The notes under the pieces were generated by a model. That model was not told the origin of the DNA, ran no database searches, and saw only the letters and a list, made by a program, of their open reading frames with translations. Shown here one piece after another: positions 24,100-33,104 of a stretch of DNA of 64,000 nucleotides; the first letter of the stretch is position 1; every line of letters starts with the position of its first letter. The DNA comes from Anthropogastromicrobium sp050944455. GTDB lineage: Bacteria; Bacillota; Clostridia; Lachnospirales; Lachnospiraceae. The DNA lies in contig JBMNRC010000004.1 in the NCBI GenBank assembly GCA_050944455.1, positions 1-64,000 of the forward strand. The letters are read 5' to 3'. The translations under genes and the position numbers were made by a program.

Positions 24100-26907
24100 A
24101 TGAGTGAAATGCTCCTCCTGATAGACGGGTCCTCGCTGCTGACAACCCAGTTTTTCGGAAATCTTCCGAAGCAGATGCTGTTTGCGAAGACTGATGAGGA
24201 GAGAAAAAAATACTACGATAAAATCATGATGACCTCGGGCGGCGTTTACACAAACGCGGTCTTCGGATTTCTGCGCGTTCTTTCTTCGATCATCAAAACG
24301 CAGAAACCGGCGTACCTCGCGGTTGCCTGGGACCTGACGCGCGACACGTTCCGCAGGAAAATGTACCCGGACTACAAGGGAAACCGGGCAAAGACCATGG
24401 AACCGCTGAGCGAGCAGTTCGATCTCTGCCGGAAAGTCCTGGATGAGCTCTCCGTCACACAGCTGGCCTCCGGGGATTTTGAGGCCGATGATTTCTGCGG
24501 CAGCGCGGCCGCCAGATTTGAGGACCGGATCCCGGTCAGGCTGATGACGAAGGATCACGATTATCTCCAGCTGGTCACGGACCGGACCGAACTGTGGATG
24601 ATGCAGACGACGGACGGGAAGGCGCAGGATCTTTTTGACCGCTACGGGATCAGCCGGGCGGAAGCGAATGTTCCCGAAAAGACATTTCCCTTCAACCCCG
24701 AAAGGGTGAAGGCTGAATTCGGGGTGGAGCCGCGCGAGATCCCGGAGCTCAAGGGACTGATGGGGGACACGAGCGACAATATCAGGGGAGTCCCCGGCGT
24801 CGGGCCCGATACGGCGGTCAGGCTGATTCAGGAATACCACTCCGTCGATAAGCTGTATCAGGCTATCGAGGGGCTGGATCCGGAGAGCGAAAAAGAACTG
24901 AAAGCCCTCTGGAAGGAGAAGCTCGGCATCCGGCGCCCGCCGCTGGGGCCGCTCCTTCGGGAAAGCGATACGGAGCTTGTCGGCCGCAAAGCCGCGGAGC
25001 TCTCCGAGAAGCTCGCGACCATCCGCCGCGACGCCCCGATCCCGCAGGATCTGTCGGACTATAAGCTTACGGTCCGCCCCGACGCCTGGAGAAAAGTTTA
25101 TTCCGAGCTGGAATTCCGGTCCCTGACGGTCGATTTCGGGGAGGAGGATCAGAAGACTTTCTGGGATGAAAACCGTTTTGCCTCAACGTCGGACCGCGCG
25201 GAACTCGGCGGATTCATCGGAAAAATCCGCGCCGCGGCACAGATTTCCCTGCTCCCGGAAGAATCCGGAAACCGCCTTTCAGCGCTCACCGCGTCAGCAG
25301 ACGGCACGGTGTACCGGATGAAGGCTTCGGACAGACTTTCCGGGGAAGACCTGGTTTCGGCTGTGCGGGACATACTCTCCACGGGGAAAACGGTGGTCGT
25401 CCCGGACGCCAAGAAAATTTATCACCTGACCGGGGGCGGGGCAGTCCCCGGCATGTACGACGCCGGCATCGCCGCCTATCTCCTCAACCCCCTGCACGGG
25501 CCTTACTCCGCGGATGAAATCGCCGGGGATATTCTGGACTGGCATTACCAGGATTACCGGGCGCTGTTCGGCAAAAAGACGGAGGACGAAGTGTGCGGGG
25601 AACCGGCGTACGCGCTTCTGCGCGCCAGGCAGGCGGCGGCCCTGCAGCTCTCGGGGCCGGAACTCGTGAGACGGCTGAAGGAACAGGGAGAGTTCGAACT
25701 CTACACGCAGATCGAGCTCCCGCTGTGCCATATCCTGTACGATATGGAAAAAGCGGGGATCCGGGTAGAAAAAGCAGCGCTCCGGGAGTACGGGGAAAGG
25801 ATGACGGGAGCGATCCATGAGCTGGAACAGGAAATCTACGGGCTGTGCGGCACGGAATTCAACATCAGCTCGCCGAAACAGCTCGGGACGGTCCTGTTTG
25901 AGAAGATGGGGCTGAAATACCCCAAAAAGACGAAGGGGCACTACTCAACTTCAGCGGACATCCTGGAGAAGGTCAGCGATCAGTCGCCGGTGATCGATAA
26001 AATCCTGCGCTACCGCCAGCTGACCAAACTCAAGTCCACCTACGCGGACGGCCTCGGGGAATGCATCAGCGGAGACGGCCGCATTCACGGCACCTTCAAC
26101 CAGACGGTCACGGCCACCGGCCGTATTTCCAGCACGAACCCCAACCTGCAGAATATTCCGGTCAGGGAAGAACTCGGGCGGGAAATCCGAAAGGTTTTTG
26201 TCCCGGCGGAAGGATGCGTGTTTGTCGACGCCGACTACTCCCAGATTGAACTCAGGGTGCTGGCGCATATGTCCGGCGACCGCAAGCTGATCGAGGCGTA
26301 CAACAGCGGCCGGGATATCCACGCGATCACGGCGTCGCACGTTTTCCATGTCCCCCTGGACCAGGTGACGCCGCAGCAGAGGCGCAACGCGAAAGCCGTG
26401 AACTTCGGCATCGTGTACGGCATCAGCGCGTTCGGGCTTTCCGACAACCTGAGCATCTCGCGGGCCGAGGCCATGAGCTATATTGACAGTTATTTCGAGA
26501 CGTACCCGGACCTGCACCGGTTTCTCCAGGACTGCGTGGAGAAGGCGCGGGATCAGGGGTACGCGGTTACCATGTACGGACGCCGCAGGCCGGTGCCCGA
26601 GCTGCAGTCGTCCAATTACATGCAGAGGCAGTTCGGTGAGAGAGTAGCCATGAATTCCCCGATCCAGGGGTCGGCGGCGGATATTATGAAAATCGCCATG
26701 ATACGGGTAGACCGCAGGCTGAGACAGGAAAACATGAGATCACGGATTATTCTGCAGATTCATGATGAGCTCCTGCTCGAGGTCCCTGTGGAGGAAAAAG
26801 ACAGGGCGGCTGAGCTTCTCCGCACGGAGATGGAGTCGGCCGCGGATCTCGCGGTCCCGCTTGTGGTTTCGCTTTCGGAAGGAGAAAGCTGGTATGATGC
26901 AAAATAG
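24100..26907 (+). CDS. polA: DNA polymerase I (proofreading domain degenerate)
   Basis: 935 residues. The 5' nuclease domain spans about 1-310, with LIDGSS at the start, FEADDF near 128 and GDTSDNI...GVGPDTA. An exonuclease-like domain follows at about 320-510, and the polymerase domain reaches to the end. The polymerase motifs are intact: A (DYSQIELR, Asp712), B (RRNAKAVNFG, Arg762) and C (HDE at 888-890). The DxE of an active 3'-5' exonuclease is not found where expected (FRSLTVDFGEED), so proofreading is probably absent, as in Bacillus and Thermus. Functions in Okazaki fragment maturation and repair. Confidence 0.94.
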   Translation: MSEMLLLIDGSSLLTTQFFGNLPKQMLFAKTDEERKKYYDKIMMTSGGVYTNAVFGFLRVLSSIIKTQKPAYLAVAWDLTRDTFRRKMYPDYKGNRAKTMEPLSEQFDLCRKVLDELSVTQLASGDFEADDFCGSAAARFEDRIPVRLMTKDHDYLQLVTDRTELWMMQTTDGKAQDLFDRYGISRAEANVPEKTFPFNPERVKAEFGVEPREIPELKGLMGDTSDNIRGVPGVGPDTAVRLIQEYHSVDKLYQAIEGLDPESEKELKALWKEKLGIRRPPLGPLLRESDTELVGRKAAELSEKLATIRRDAPIPQDLSDYKLTVRPDAWRKVYSELEFRSLTVDFGEEDQKTFWDENRFASTSDRAELGGFIGKIRAAAQISLLPEESGNRLSALTASADGTVYRMKASDRLSGEDLVSAVRDILSTGKTVVVPDAKKIYHLTGGGAVPGMYDAGIAAYLLNPLHGPYSADEIAGDILDWHYQDYRALFGKKTEDEVCGEPAYALLRARQAAALQLSGPELVRRLKEQGEFELYTQIELPLCHILYDMEKAGIRVEKAALREYGERMTGAIHELEQEIYGLCGTEFNISSPKQLGTVLFEKMGLKYPKKTKGHYSTSADILEKVSDQSPVIDKILRYRQLTKLKSTYADGLGECISGDGRIHGTFNQTVTATGRISSTNPNLQNIPVREELGREIRKVFVPAEGCVFVDADYSQIELRVLAHMSGDRKLIEAYNSGRDIHAITASHVFHVPLDQVTPQQRRNAKAVNFGIVYGISAFGLSDNLSISRAEAMSYIDSYFETYPDLHRFLQDCVEKARDQGYAVTMYGRRRPVPELQSSNYMQRQFGERVAMNSPIQGSAADIMKIAMIRVDRRLRQENMRSRIILQIHDELLLEVPVEEKDRAAELLRTEMESAADLAVPLVVSLSEGESWYDAK

Positions 26908-28159
26908 AGGCGGCGGCGGCCGCGGAAGAGACAGGCAGAATCCGGGAAACGGCGGCCGGAGAGACTTCAGGAGGCAGAGTTCCCGCAGCGGGTTCCAGGG
27001 CTCTTCCGGAAAAAACAGGGACGGGCATTCCCGCAGAGCCGCCGGAAGCCGGTATCCGTCGGACAGGGAATCGACGGATTTCCGCCGGAACGGCACGGCA
27101 TCCGGCCGGAAAGCCGAAGGGTATTCAGCGAGGGGACCCCGCGGGGAAGAAAACGGCAGGAATTCCGCGGCACGGACGCAGAAAAACGCTTACAGCGCGG
27201 ACCGCGGGAGAACAGCCGGAGAGAACCGCGGAAGATCGTACGGACAGAGCCGCGGAAGATCCTACGGAGAGAGCCGCGGAAGTGCCTACGGTGAAGGACG
27301 CGGGAAAACGGCCGGTGAAAGCCGCGGAAAAGCGTACGGCGGATACCGCGGGAAAACGTACGGGGACAGCCGCGGCAGGTCCGCCGCGGAAAACCGCGAG
27401 AAGGCAGGGGCGGACGCTCCCCGCGCGGAAAGGCACAATCCGCTGAAGAGGAGAGATCCCGAGGTCCGGGACGTGCTTATGGTGAAACATCCGGCAGTGG
27501 TATCTGTCCGGCCGAACCCCGACCATATCGCATTCGGCCGGAATGTGGCCGAGGGATGCCTGGTCATCGGGGTTACCGGCGGCATCGGAGCGGGCAAGTC
27601 CGAGGTGCTCCGGGTTCTGCGGGATAACTACGGCGCGGCCGTGATCCGTTCGGACGAGGTCGCGAAGGAGCTGATGCGGAAAGGCGGACCCGCCTACCCG
27701 CTCTATCTGTCTATCCTCGGCGAAAAAGTTCTCGGCCCCGACGGGGAGGTCGATCGGGCGAAGGCGGCGGAGATTCTGTTCGCCGACCCGTACAAGACCA
27801 GAAAAATCAATGAGTCGGTCCATCCGCTGGTTCTGGAGGAGATCCGCAGGCGCGTGGAGGAATACAAAAAGAACGGGGTGAAGCTGATCGCCATTGAATC
27901 CGCCCTGCTGTCCGAGGGAAAACTGACGCAGCTCACGAATACCGTCTGGTTTGTGGATACGCCCGAGGAAACCCGCATCACACGGCTGCAGGACAGCCGC
28001 GGCTACACGAGGGAGCGCTGCCTTGCAGTGATGAGGCACCAGAAATCCGAACAGCAGTACCGCCGCGAAGCCGATCTTGTGATCCGCAACGACGGGATCC
28101 CCGTGGATCTCGAGGGACAGGTGAACGCGGCTATGCGCCAGTACAGGCGGAGGTTCTGA
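26894..28159 (+). CDS. coaE: Dephospho-CoA kinase with Arg/Gly-rich repeat extension
   Basis: 421 residues from the ATG at 26894, which overlaps polA by 14 bp behind AAGGAG. The last ~200 residues are ordinary CoaE: Walker A (GGIGAGKS, about 226-233), RSDEVAKELM, HP.V..EI, a lid-region QDSRGYTRER. CoaE adds the 3' phosphate to dephospho-CoA. The first ~210 residues are unlike CoaE: rich in Arg, Gly and Ser, with nine tandem octapeptides at residues 103-174 of the form (S/N)RG(R/K)(S/T/A)YG(E/Q/D). This part is surely disordered and strongly basic, and resembles RNA-binding RG domains. An internal ATG at 27479 could give a shorter kinase but lacks a well-placed ribosome site. Confidence 0.85.
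   Translation: MMQNRGGGGRGRDRQNPGNGGRRDFRRQSSRSGFQGSSGKNRDGHSRRAAGSRYPSDRESTDFRRNGTASGRKAEGYSARGPRGEENGRNSAARTQKNAYSADRGRTAGENRGRSYGQSRGRSYGESRGSAYGEGRGKTAGESRGKAYGGYRGKTYGDSRGRSAAENREKAGADAPRAERHNPLKRRDPEVRDVLMVKHPAVVSVRPNPDHIAFGRNVAEGCLVIGVTGGIGAGKSEVLRVLRDNYGAAVIRSDEVAKELMRKGGPAYPLYLSILGEKVLGPDGEVDRAKAAEILFADPYKTRKINESVHPLVLEEIRRRVEEYKKNGVKLIAIESALLSEGKLTQLTNTVWFVDTPEETRITRLQDSRGYTRERCLAVMRHQKSEQQYRREADLVIRNDGIPVDLEGQVNAAMRQYRRRF
27200..27415 (+). repeat. Nine tandem 24-bp units encoding RG octapeptides
   Basis: Nine in-frame units encode DRGRTAGE, NRGRSYGQ, SRGRSYGE, SRGSAYGE, GRGKTAGE, SRGKAYGG, YRGKTYGD, SRGRSAAE and NREKAGAD. The DNA copies have drifted (several codons for the same residue), so protein sequence looks conserved more than DNA. 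Confidence 0.9.
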
Positions 28160-28164
28160 GGCCT

Positions 28165-28962
28165 ATGAGATTTGTCAGCCTGGAAAGCGGCAGCAGCGGC
28201 AACTGCACCTATATCGGAACCCGCGATACGCACATCCTGGTGGATGCCGGCATTTCCTGCCGGAAAATCGACCGGGGCCTGGAATCCCTGGACCTGAAAA
28301 CCTCCGAGCTTTCAGCGATTCTGGTCACGCACGAGCATTCAGACCACATCGCCGGCCTGAAGACGGTTTCCAAAAAGTATCATATCCCGATCTATTCCGC
28401 GCGGGAAACCCTTCAGGCAATCCACCGACTCGACGCGAAAGGGGAGATTGATCCCTCGCTGTTTCACGAGGTCATTCCCGACCAGGTCAACCTGATCGGC
28501 GATCTGAGGATAACCCCTTTTCATATCAGCCATGACGCGGCCAACCCTCTGGGCTACCGCTGTACGGACGGCAAAACGAATGCCGCCGTGTGCACAGACC
28601 TCGGCAGCTGGTCGGAATACACGCTGCGCTGGCTGCGCGACCTGGACGTCGTGCTCCTTGAGAGCAACCACGATGTCAGGATGCTGGAGTCGGGGCCCTA
28701 TCCCTATCCGCTCAAGCGGCGGATCATGGGAGTGCGCGGGCATCTGTCCAACGAGGATTCGGGCCAGCTTCTCTGCGAGATCCTCAATGACCGGATGAAG
28801 CATGTGTTTCTCGGGCACCTGAGCGAGATCAACAATTTCCCCGGCCTGGCTTCTGAGACGGTCAGGGATGAGATCGACGAGAGCCCGGTGCCTTACCATT
28901 CCGATGATTTCCCGATCACCGTCGCGCCGAGAAGCGGGATGTCCGAAGTCGTCGACCTGTGA
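28165..28962 (+). CDS. walJ: MBL-fold hydrolase, WalJ/YycJ family
   Basis: 265 residues. Metallo-beta-lactamase fold with HEHSDH at 56-61, an Asp in CTDLG and a late HLS. The start, MRFVSLESGSSGNCTYI, is typical of YycJ/WalJ, a 5'-3' exonuclease-like protein linked in some Firmicutes to mismatch repair and cell-wall control. Here it is next to coaE and not in a WalKR operon. It begins 5 bp after the coaE stop. Confidence 0.85.
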   Translation: MRFVSLESGSSGNCTYIGTRDTHILVDAGISCRKIDRGLESLDLKTSELSAILVTHEHSDHIAGLKTVSKKYHIPIYSARETLQAIHRLDAKGEIDPSLFHEVIPDQVNLIGDLRITPFHISHDAANPLGYRCTDGKTNAAVCTDLGSWSEYTLRWLRDLDVVLLESNHDVRMLESGPYPYPLKRRIMGVRGHLSNEDSGQLLCEILNDRMKHVFLGHLSEINNFPGLASETVRDEIDESPVPYHSDDFPITVAPRSGMSEVVDL

Positions 28963-29092
28963 TCCGCAGGACTATCAAGGACTATCTGATTCAATACACA
29001 GTTGAAGCCGCCCGGCCTGCCCGGCGGATGCGGCCGGCACCGCCTGCCGGCTGACAGCGGGGCGGGCGGCGGATCTTCGGGGAGGTACCCAT

Positions 29093-29374
29093 ATGGAAAA
29101 AGTTCAGGAAGCAGTCATCACGGTCGTCGGCAAGGATACGGTCGGCATCATCGCAAAGGTGTGCACCTGCCTGGCGGATCACAGAGTCAATATTCTCGAT
29201 ATTTCCCAGACCATCGTCCACGGTTTCTTCAACATGATGATGGTGGTCGACATCAGCGGGATGGATCTTTCCTTCGCGGAGCTGAAGACGGAGCTCGACA
29301 GGACCGGCGCTGAGATCGGCGTCGAGATCCACTGCCAGAAGGAAGAAATCTTTACGAAGATGCACCGTATCTGA
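29093..29374 (+). CDS. ACT domain protein (UPF0237)
   Basis: 93 residues forming one ACT domain (VITVVGKDTVGIIAKV ... ILDISQTIVHGFFNMMMVVDI). The family is a stand-alone ligand-binding protein related to GcvR, probably sensing an amino acid. GGGGAGG precedes the ATG. It is always paired with the UPF0210 gene, as here (17 bp gap). Confidence 0.88.
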   Translation: MEKVQEAVITVVGKDTVGIIAKVCTCLADHRVNILDISQTIVHGFFNMMMVVDISGMDLSFAELKTELDRTGAEIGVEIHCQKEEIFTKMHRI

Positions 29375-29391
29375 GGATTGGAGGAAGAACT

Positions 29392-30762
29392 ATGCAGTTG
29401 ATCAGCGAACCGGAAGTCAGTGAAACCAACCGGATGATCTCTGAGGAGAAGCTGGATGTCCGCACGATCACGATGGGAATCAGCCTGCTTTCCTGCATGG
29501 ATACCGACCTGGACGCGCTCTGCCGCAGGATTTACGACAGGATCACGTCCAGGGCCGGAAAGCTGGTTCAGGTCGGGGAAGAAATCGAAGCTGACTACGG
29601 CATTCCGATTGTCAACAAGCGGGTATCCGTAACGCCGATTGCTCTGGTCGGCGCGTCCGCCTGCAGGACATCGGAAGATTTCTGCCGGATCGCCGAGACG
29701 CTGGACCGCGCCGCGAAAACCATCGGCGTCAACTTCATCGGAGGCTACTCCGCCCTGGTGAGCAAGGGGATGACGAAGGCGGACGAGCTGCTGATCCGGT
29801 CGATCCCGGACGCTCTTGCGGCGACGGAGCGCGTGTGCAGTTCCGTCAACATCGGTTCCACCAAAACCGGCATCAACATGGATGCCGTGCGGCTGATGGG
29901 ACAGATCGTCCATGAGACTGCCGTGAAGACCAGAGACCTGGATTCGATCGGCTGCGCGAAGCTGGTTGTTTTCTGCAACGCGCCGGATGACAACCCGTTC
30001 ATGGCCGGCGCTTTCCACGGCGTGACCGAGGCGGATGAGGTGATCAACGTCGGCGTCAGCGGCCCCGGCGTGGTGAAGACCGCGGTATCCCAGGTCAAAG
30101 GCGAGGGATTCGAAACCCTCTGCGAGACCGTCAAGCGCACCGCCTTCAAGATCACCCGCGTGGGACAGCTCGTCGCCCAGGAGGCCAGCCGCAGGCTGGG
30201 CGTGCCTTTCGGCATCATCGACCTGTCGCTCGCGCCGACGCCGGCGGTCGGGGACAGCGTGGCGGAAATCCTGGAGGAGATGGGCCTGGAGGAGACCGGC
30301 TGCCCCGGGACGACAGCTGCGCTGGCTCTGCTCAACGATCAGGTGAAAAAAGGCGGAATCATGGCGTCCTCCTATGTCGGCGGGCTTTCCGGAGCTTTCA
30401 TCCCCGTGAGCGAGGACGCCGGCATGATCCACGCGGCGGAGACCGGTGATCTGCGGATCGAGAAACTGGAGGCCATGACCTGCGTCTGTTCCGTCGGCCT
30501 CGACATGATCGCGATCCCGGGCGACACGACTCCCTCGACCATTTCGGGCATGATCGCGGATGAGGCGGCGATCGGCATGGTCAATGCCAAGACGACCGCG
30601 GTGAGAGTGATCCCGGTGATCGGAAAAGGCGTCGGCGAGAGGGCGGAGTTCGGCGGGCTGCTCGGATACGCGCCGATCATGCCCGTCAGCACAAAGAGCT
30701 GCGAGGGGTTTATCAGCCGTGAGGGAAGAATCCCGGCGCCGGTGCACAGCTTCAGGAACTGA
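29392..30762 (+). CDS. UPF0210 / PFL-family protein
   Basis: 456 residues of the UPF0210 (DUF711) family, usual length ~450. Family segments include MGISLLSC.D.D, VNFIGG.SALV.KG, NIGSTKTGINMDAV and PGDT...TISG.I.DE.AIGM.N.KTTAVR. It is related in fold to glycyl-radical enzymes, but the function is unknown. The close pairing with the ACT protein suggests the two act together. Confidence 0.9.
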   Translation: MQLISEPEVSETNRMISEEKLDVRTITMGISLLSCMDTDLDALCRRIYDRITSRAGKLVQVGEEIEADYGIPIVNKRVSVTPIALVGASACRTSEDFCRIAETLDRAAKTIGVNFIGGYSALVSKGMTKADELLIRSIPDALAATERVCSSVNIGSTKTGINMDAVRLMGQIVHETAVKTRDLDSIGCAKLVVFCNAPDDNPFMAGAFHGVTEADEVINVGVSGPGVVKTAVSQVKGEGFETLCETVKRTAFKITRVGQLVAQEASRRLGVPFGIIDLSLAPTPAVGDSVAEILEEMGLEETGCPGTTAALALLNDQVKKGGIMASSYVGGLSGAFIPVSEDAGMIHAAETGDLRIEKLEAMTCVCSVGLDMIAIPGDTTPSTISGMIADEAAIGMVNAKTTAVRVIPVIGKGVGERAEFGGLLGYAPIMPVSTKSCEGFISREGRIPAPVHSFRN

Positions 30763-30799
30763 GAACCGGACGGAATCCGTGAAGTTCCGGAAATAAACA

Positions 30800-30823
30800 G
30801 AAGCCCCGCATCTGCGGGGCTTC
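30800..30823 (+). terminator. GC-rich hairpin after the UPF0210 gene
   Basis: GAAGCCCCGCA pairs with TGCGGGGCTTC (11 bp, very short loop). No T run follows, so termination is uncertain. Confidence 0.55.
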
Positions 30824-30907
30824 CGTGCATAAGTGCGCCAGGCTGCGCGCGTTTCCTGCTTCGGACGGAAAAGGCGCCGGGAGCGTACCCGGCGGGAGGA
30901 ATGATCG

Positions 30908-31414
30908 ATGAAAGCGATAGCCACGGTAGACAGGAGACTGGGAATCGGGAAAAACGGATACCGCCTGGTGACGATCCCGATGCAGAGGCAGATGATTCTG
31001 GAGGCGGTGAGGGGAAAAGCGGTGATCCTCGGGCGGAAAACGCTGGAAGCGCTTCCCCAGGGACAGCCGCTTCCGTACTGCCGCAATATTGTCCTTTCCC
31101 GGAAAGCATCCGGCATCCGCGGGGCGGAAATCGTCCGGGGCGTGGACGAGGCAATCGATTTTCTGAAGAGGGAAAGGATTCCTTCAAAGGATGTTTTTGT
31201 TCTGGGAGGGGAATCTGTATTCAGGGAGTTCATGCCCTGGACGGACACCCTGCTGCTCACCGAAATCGATTATATCTACGATTCGGACGCGCATTTCCCG
31301 AAGTTTGATCCGGAGGAGTGGCAGCTCGCGGAGCAGAGCGGAGAAGAAACCTATTTCGACCTGGTCTATGTGTTCAGCCTGTACCGGAAAAAGACGCCTG
31401 CGCGGGATCTGTAA
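30908..31414 (+). CDS. Dihydrofolate reductase homologue lacking the catalytic acid
   Basis: 168 residues. The fold-defining parts of DHFR are there: start IATVDRRLGIGKNG, AVILGRKTLEALP, NIVLSRK, VFVLGGESVFREFMP and LTEIDY...DAHFP. The residue that protonates dihydrofolate (Asp27 in E. coli) falls at Gln26 in the segment IPMQRQ, where clostridial relatives as I recall them have IPADM. The helix after it is also altered. Either the enzyme uses another proton route, has another substrate, or no longer reduces folate. No thyA or other folate gene is nearby. GGGAGGA lies 8 bp before the ATG. Confidence 0.75.
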   Translation: MKAIATVDRRLGIGKNGYRLVTIPMQRQMILEAVRGKAVILGRKTLEALPQGQPLPYCRNIVLSRKASGIRGAEIVRGVDEAIDFLKRERIPSKDVFVLGGESVFREFMPWTDTLLLTEIDYIYDSDAHFPKFDPEEWQLAEQSGEETYFDLVYVFSLYRKKTPARDL

Positions 31415-31441
31415 CCGGCGGGAGGAGCGGCGGGAAAACAC

Positions 31442-32701
31442 TCAGACGATGACGACTCCCGCCCGGTATTCGTCCGGAATCAGGACGCCGCTTTTCCGGT
31501 ACAGGACCTGCCGGTAAAGCTCCGCGGCGCGGAGATCGGCGGAAAAGCACCGGGCGGCTCGGGAATCCAGCTTTGCCGCGGCGTCCGCGACTTTGTTGAT
31601 CACGGGAACGGGACAGTTTTTGCGCAGGCCCGCGAGAAATGGAGAAGCCTCCCGGCGGAACCCGAGCAGCCGTAGGTAAGGCACCAGCCGTTCCGGGCCG
31701 CCGGCGCCGGGCTTTCCGGCGTCCTCCCCGGTGATTCCCAGCAGCAGATGGGTCAGGGCACGGCTTACGCGCGTCTGCGTCACGTTGCGCGTTTTCAGGA
31801 GAGCGGTCCACTGCTCCGGGGTGCGGGGACCGGGCCCTGCGGCCATAAGCCGCGCGGCCAGCTCCGGAGTGAAGCCGGCGGCCTGCTCCGGATGCGGGCA
31901 GAGGAGGATGGCGTAATTCAGGAGGTCCGCAAAATCTTCGGGGAAAAGAAAACGCTTCTGCCGGCAGGCCTCGCGGAAAACGGAAAGAGCTTCTTTGGGA
32001 ATATACGGGGAATAGTCGGTCTTTTCCCCGTTTTTTTTCATCTCGTTTCTCAGCGAAAGGGCGGAGGGAAAAACTGTACCTCCCGGAGCGCCGTCTTCGC
32101 TGCCGTCCCGGTTCACAGAAAGCTCACCGGAGGCGTAATCCTGACCGCTCCGGCGGACGGCGGCTGGCTGAAGGGAAAAACCGTAAACCCTGACAGCCCT
32201 GAGATATTCGACCGCAAGACGGCTGTTCGGGCCGCACGCGGGCAGCGAAGCCCCGCAGGCTTTGAGCGCGGCGGCCTCGGCCGCCGCGTAGGTCTCTCCG
32301 TTTTTCAGGTGTTCCCGGAGAACCTCCCGGAAAGGATCAGGCTCATCCGCCAGCGCTTCAGCCGCGCGCCGCAGTTCTTCGGGAGTGCCTCCGTCCGTGC
32401 CGAAGCACAGATATGCGCACCCGGCGGCTTCCAGGGCCGCGCATCCGGCAGCGGCGAAATCCCGGGACGCCGCGGTGGCATATACCGCCGGGAGTTCAAA
32501 GACAGCGTCAGCGCCTCCCAGGAGCGCCATTCTGGTTCTGGTGTACTTATCCAGCACGGCGGGTTCGCCACGCTGGACGAAATCCCCGCTCATTACGGCG
32601 ACCGCGCAGTCCGCGCCGGTGATTTCCTTTGCCCTGCGGATCTGGTAGGCGTGTCCATTGTGAAACGGATTATATTCGGCGATTATGCCAACAGCTTTCA
32701 T
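31442..32701 (-). CDS. tmcAL: tRNA(Met) cytidine acetate ligase (TmcAL/YlbM)
   Basis: 419 residues. Nucleotidyltransferase-like enzyme that acetylates C34 of elongator tRNA-Met using acetate and ATP. Signature residues at the N-terminus are GIIAEYNPFHNGH (5-17), then MSGDFVQRGEPA and DKYTR. The C-terminal part is Ala-rich and ends with the conserved VLYRKSG.L.P..YR. It is convergent with the DHFR-like gene (27 bp apart) and has its own promoter about 240 bp upstream. Confidence 0.88.
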   Translation of the reverse strand: MKAVGIIAEYNPFHNGHAYQIRRAKEITGADCAVAVMSGDFVQRGEPAVLDKYTRTRMALLGGADAVFELPAVYATAASRDFAAAGCAALEAAGCAYLCFGTDGGTPEELRRAAEALADEPDPFREVLREHLKNGETYAAAEAAALKACGASLPACGPNSRLAVEYLRAVRVYGFSLQPAAVRRSGQDYASGELSVNRDGSEDGAPGGTVFPSALSLRNEMKKNGEKTDYSPYIPKEALSVFREACRQKRFLFPEDFADLLNYAILLCPHPEQAAGFTPELAARLMAAGPGPRTPEQWTALLKTRNVTQTRVSRALTHLLLGITGEDAGKPGAGGPERLVPYLRLLGFRREASPFLAGLRKNCPVPVINKVADAAAKLDSRAARCFSADLRAAELYRQVLYRKSGVLIPDEYRAGVVIV

Positions 32702-32942
32702 GAATCAGTCCCTTCCAGCAAGCAGCCGGTTCCCCCGGCGGGTTCCCTCCGGAGCCTTGCGGTTTCATTGGCCGGATTATTGTCATTGATCCCATTGTTG
32801 CGGGAAGCCGGCCGGTTTCATCAGCCGGTTCCCGCCGGAAGACCGGCCGGCTCTGACCGCCGGCACTGCCCTGGCGGATAAACAATGCACGGGTCAGTAC
32901 GGTGAACAGGAGCAATGCTTCCCGTGATCTGCACTGATTTTC

Positions 32943-32972
32943 AGTTTAGCATCGGGCAGAGAGCGGAGTCAA
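32943..32972 (-). promoter_or_regulatory. Promoter of tmcAL
   Basis: On the - strand: TTGACT (32972-32967), 18 bp, TAAACT (32948-32943) with extended TGC. The leader would be about 235 nt. Confidence 0.6.
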
Positions 32973-33018
32973 CCGGGGACGGGCCGCGCCGTCTCTCCCC
33001 GCGAGCCCTATGTTTCTG

Positions 33019-33047
33019 TTGAACCGTGGGCGTTTCTGTGCTATAAA
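33019..33047 (+). promoter_or_regulatory. Promoter of pta
   Basis: TTGAAC at 33019-33024, 17 bp, TATAAA at 33042-33047 with extended TGC. Confidence 0.75.
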
Positions 33048-33104
33048 TAACAAAGGACATAAGGCCCGGAAATCAGGGAAGGGCCGCGACGAAAGGAGAC
33101 TGAA

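Larger units (their letters stand above)
32702..33104. other. 403-bp divergent region between tmcAL and pta
   Basis: No gene. It holds the tmcAL promoter (- strand) and the pta promoter (+ strand). The ~235 bases transcribed before tmcAL contain several GC-rich inverted repeats (CCGGCCGG and related words at 32815-32850) and two copies of CAGCCGGTTCCC (32722 and 32820). Confidence 0.55.

Noticed and set aside
32702..32942. T-box or other amino-acid riboswitch before tmcAL
   Set aside because: I could not find the conserved T-box sequence or a terminator with T run in the - strand leader.
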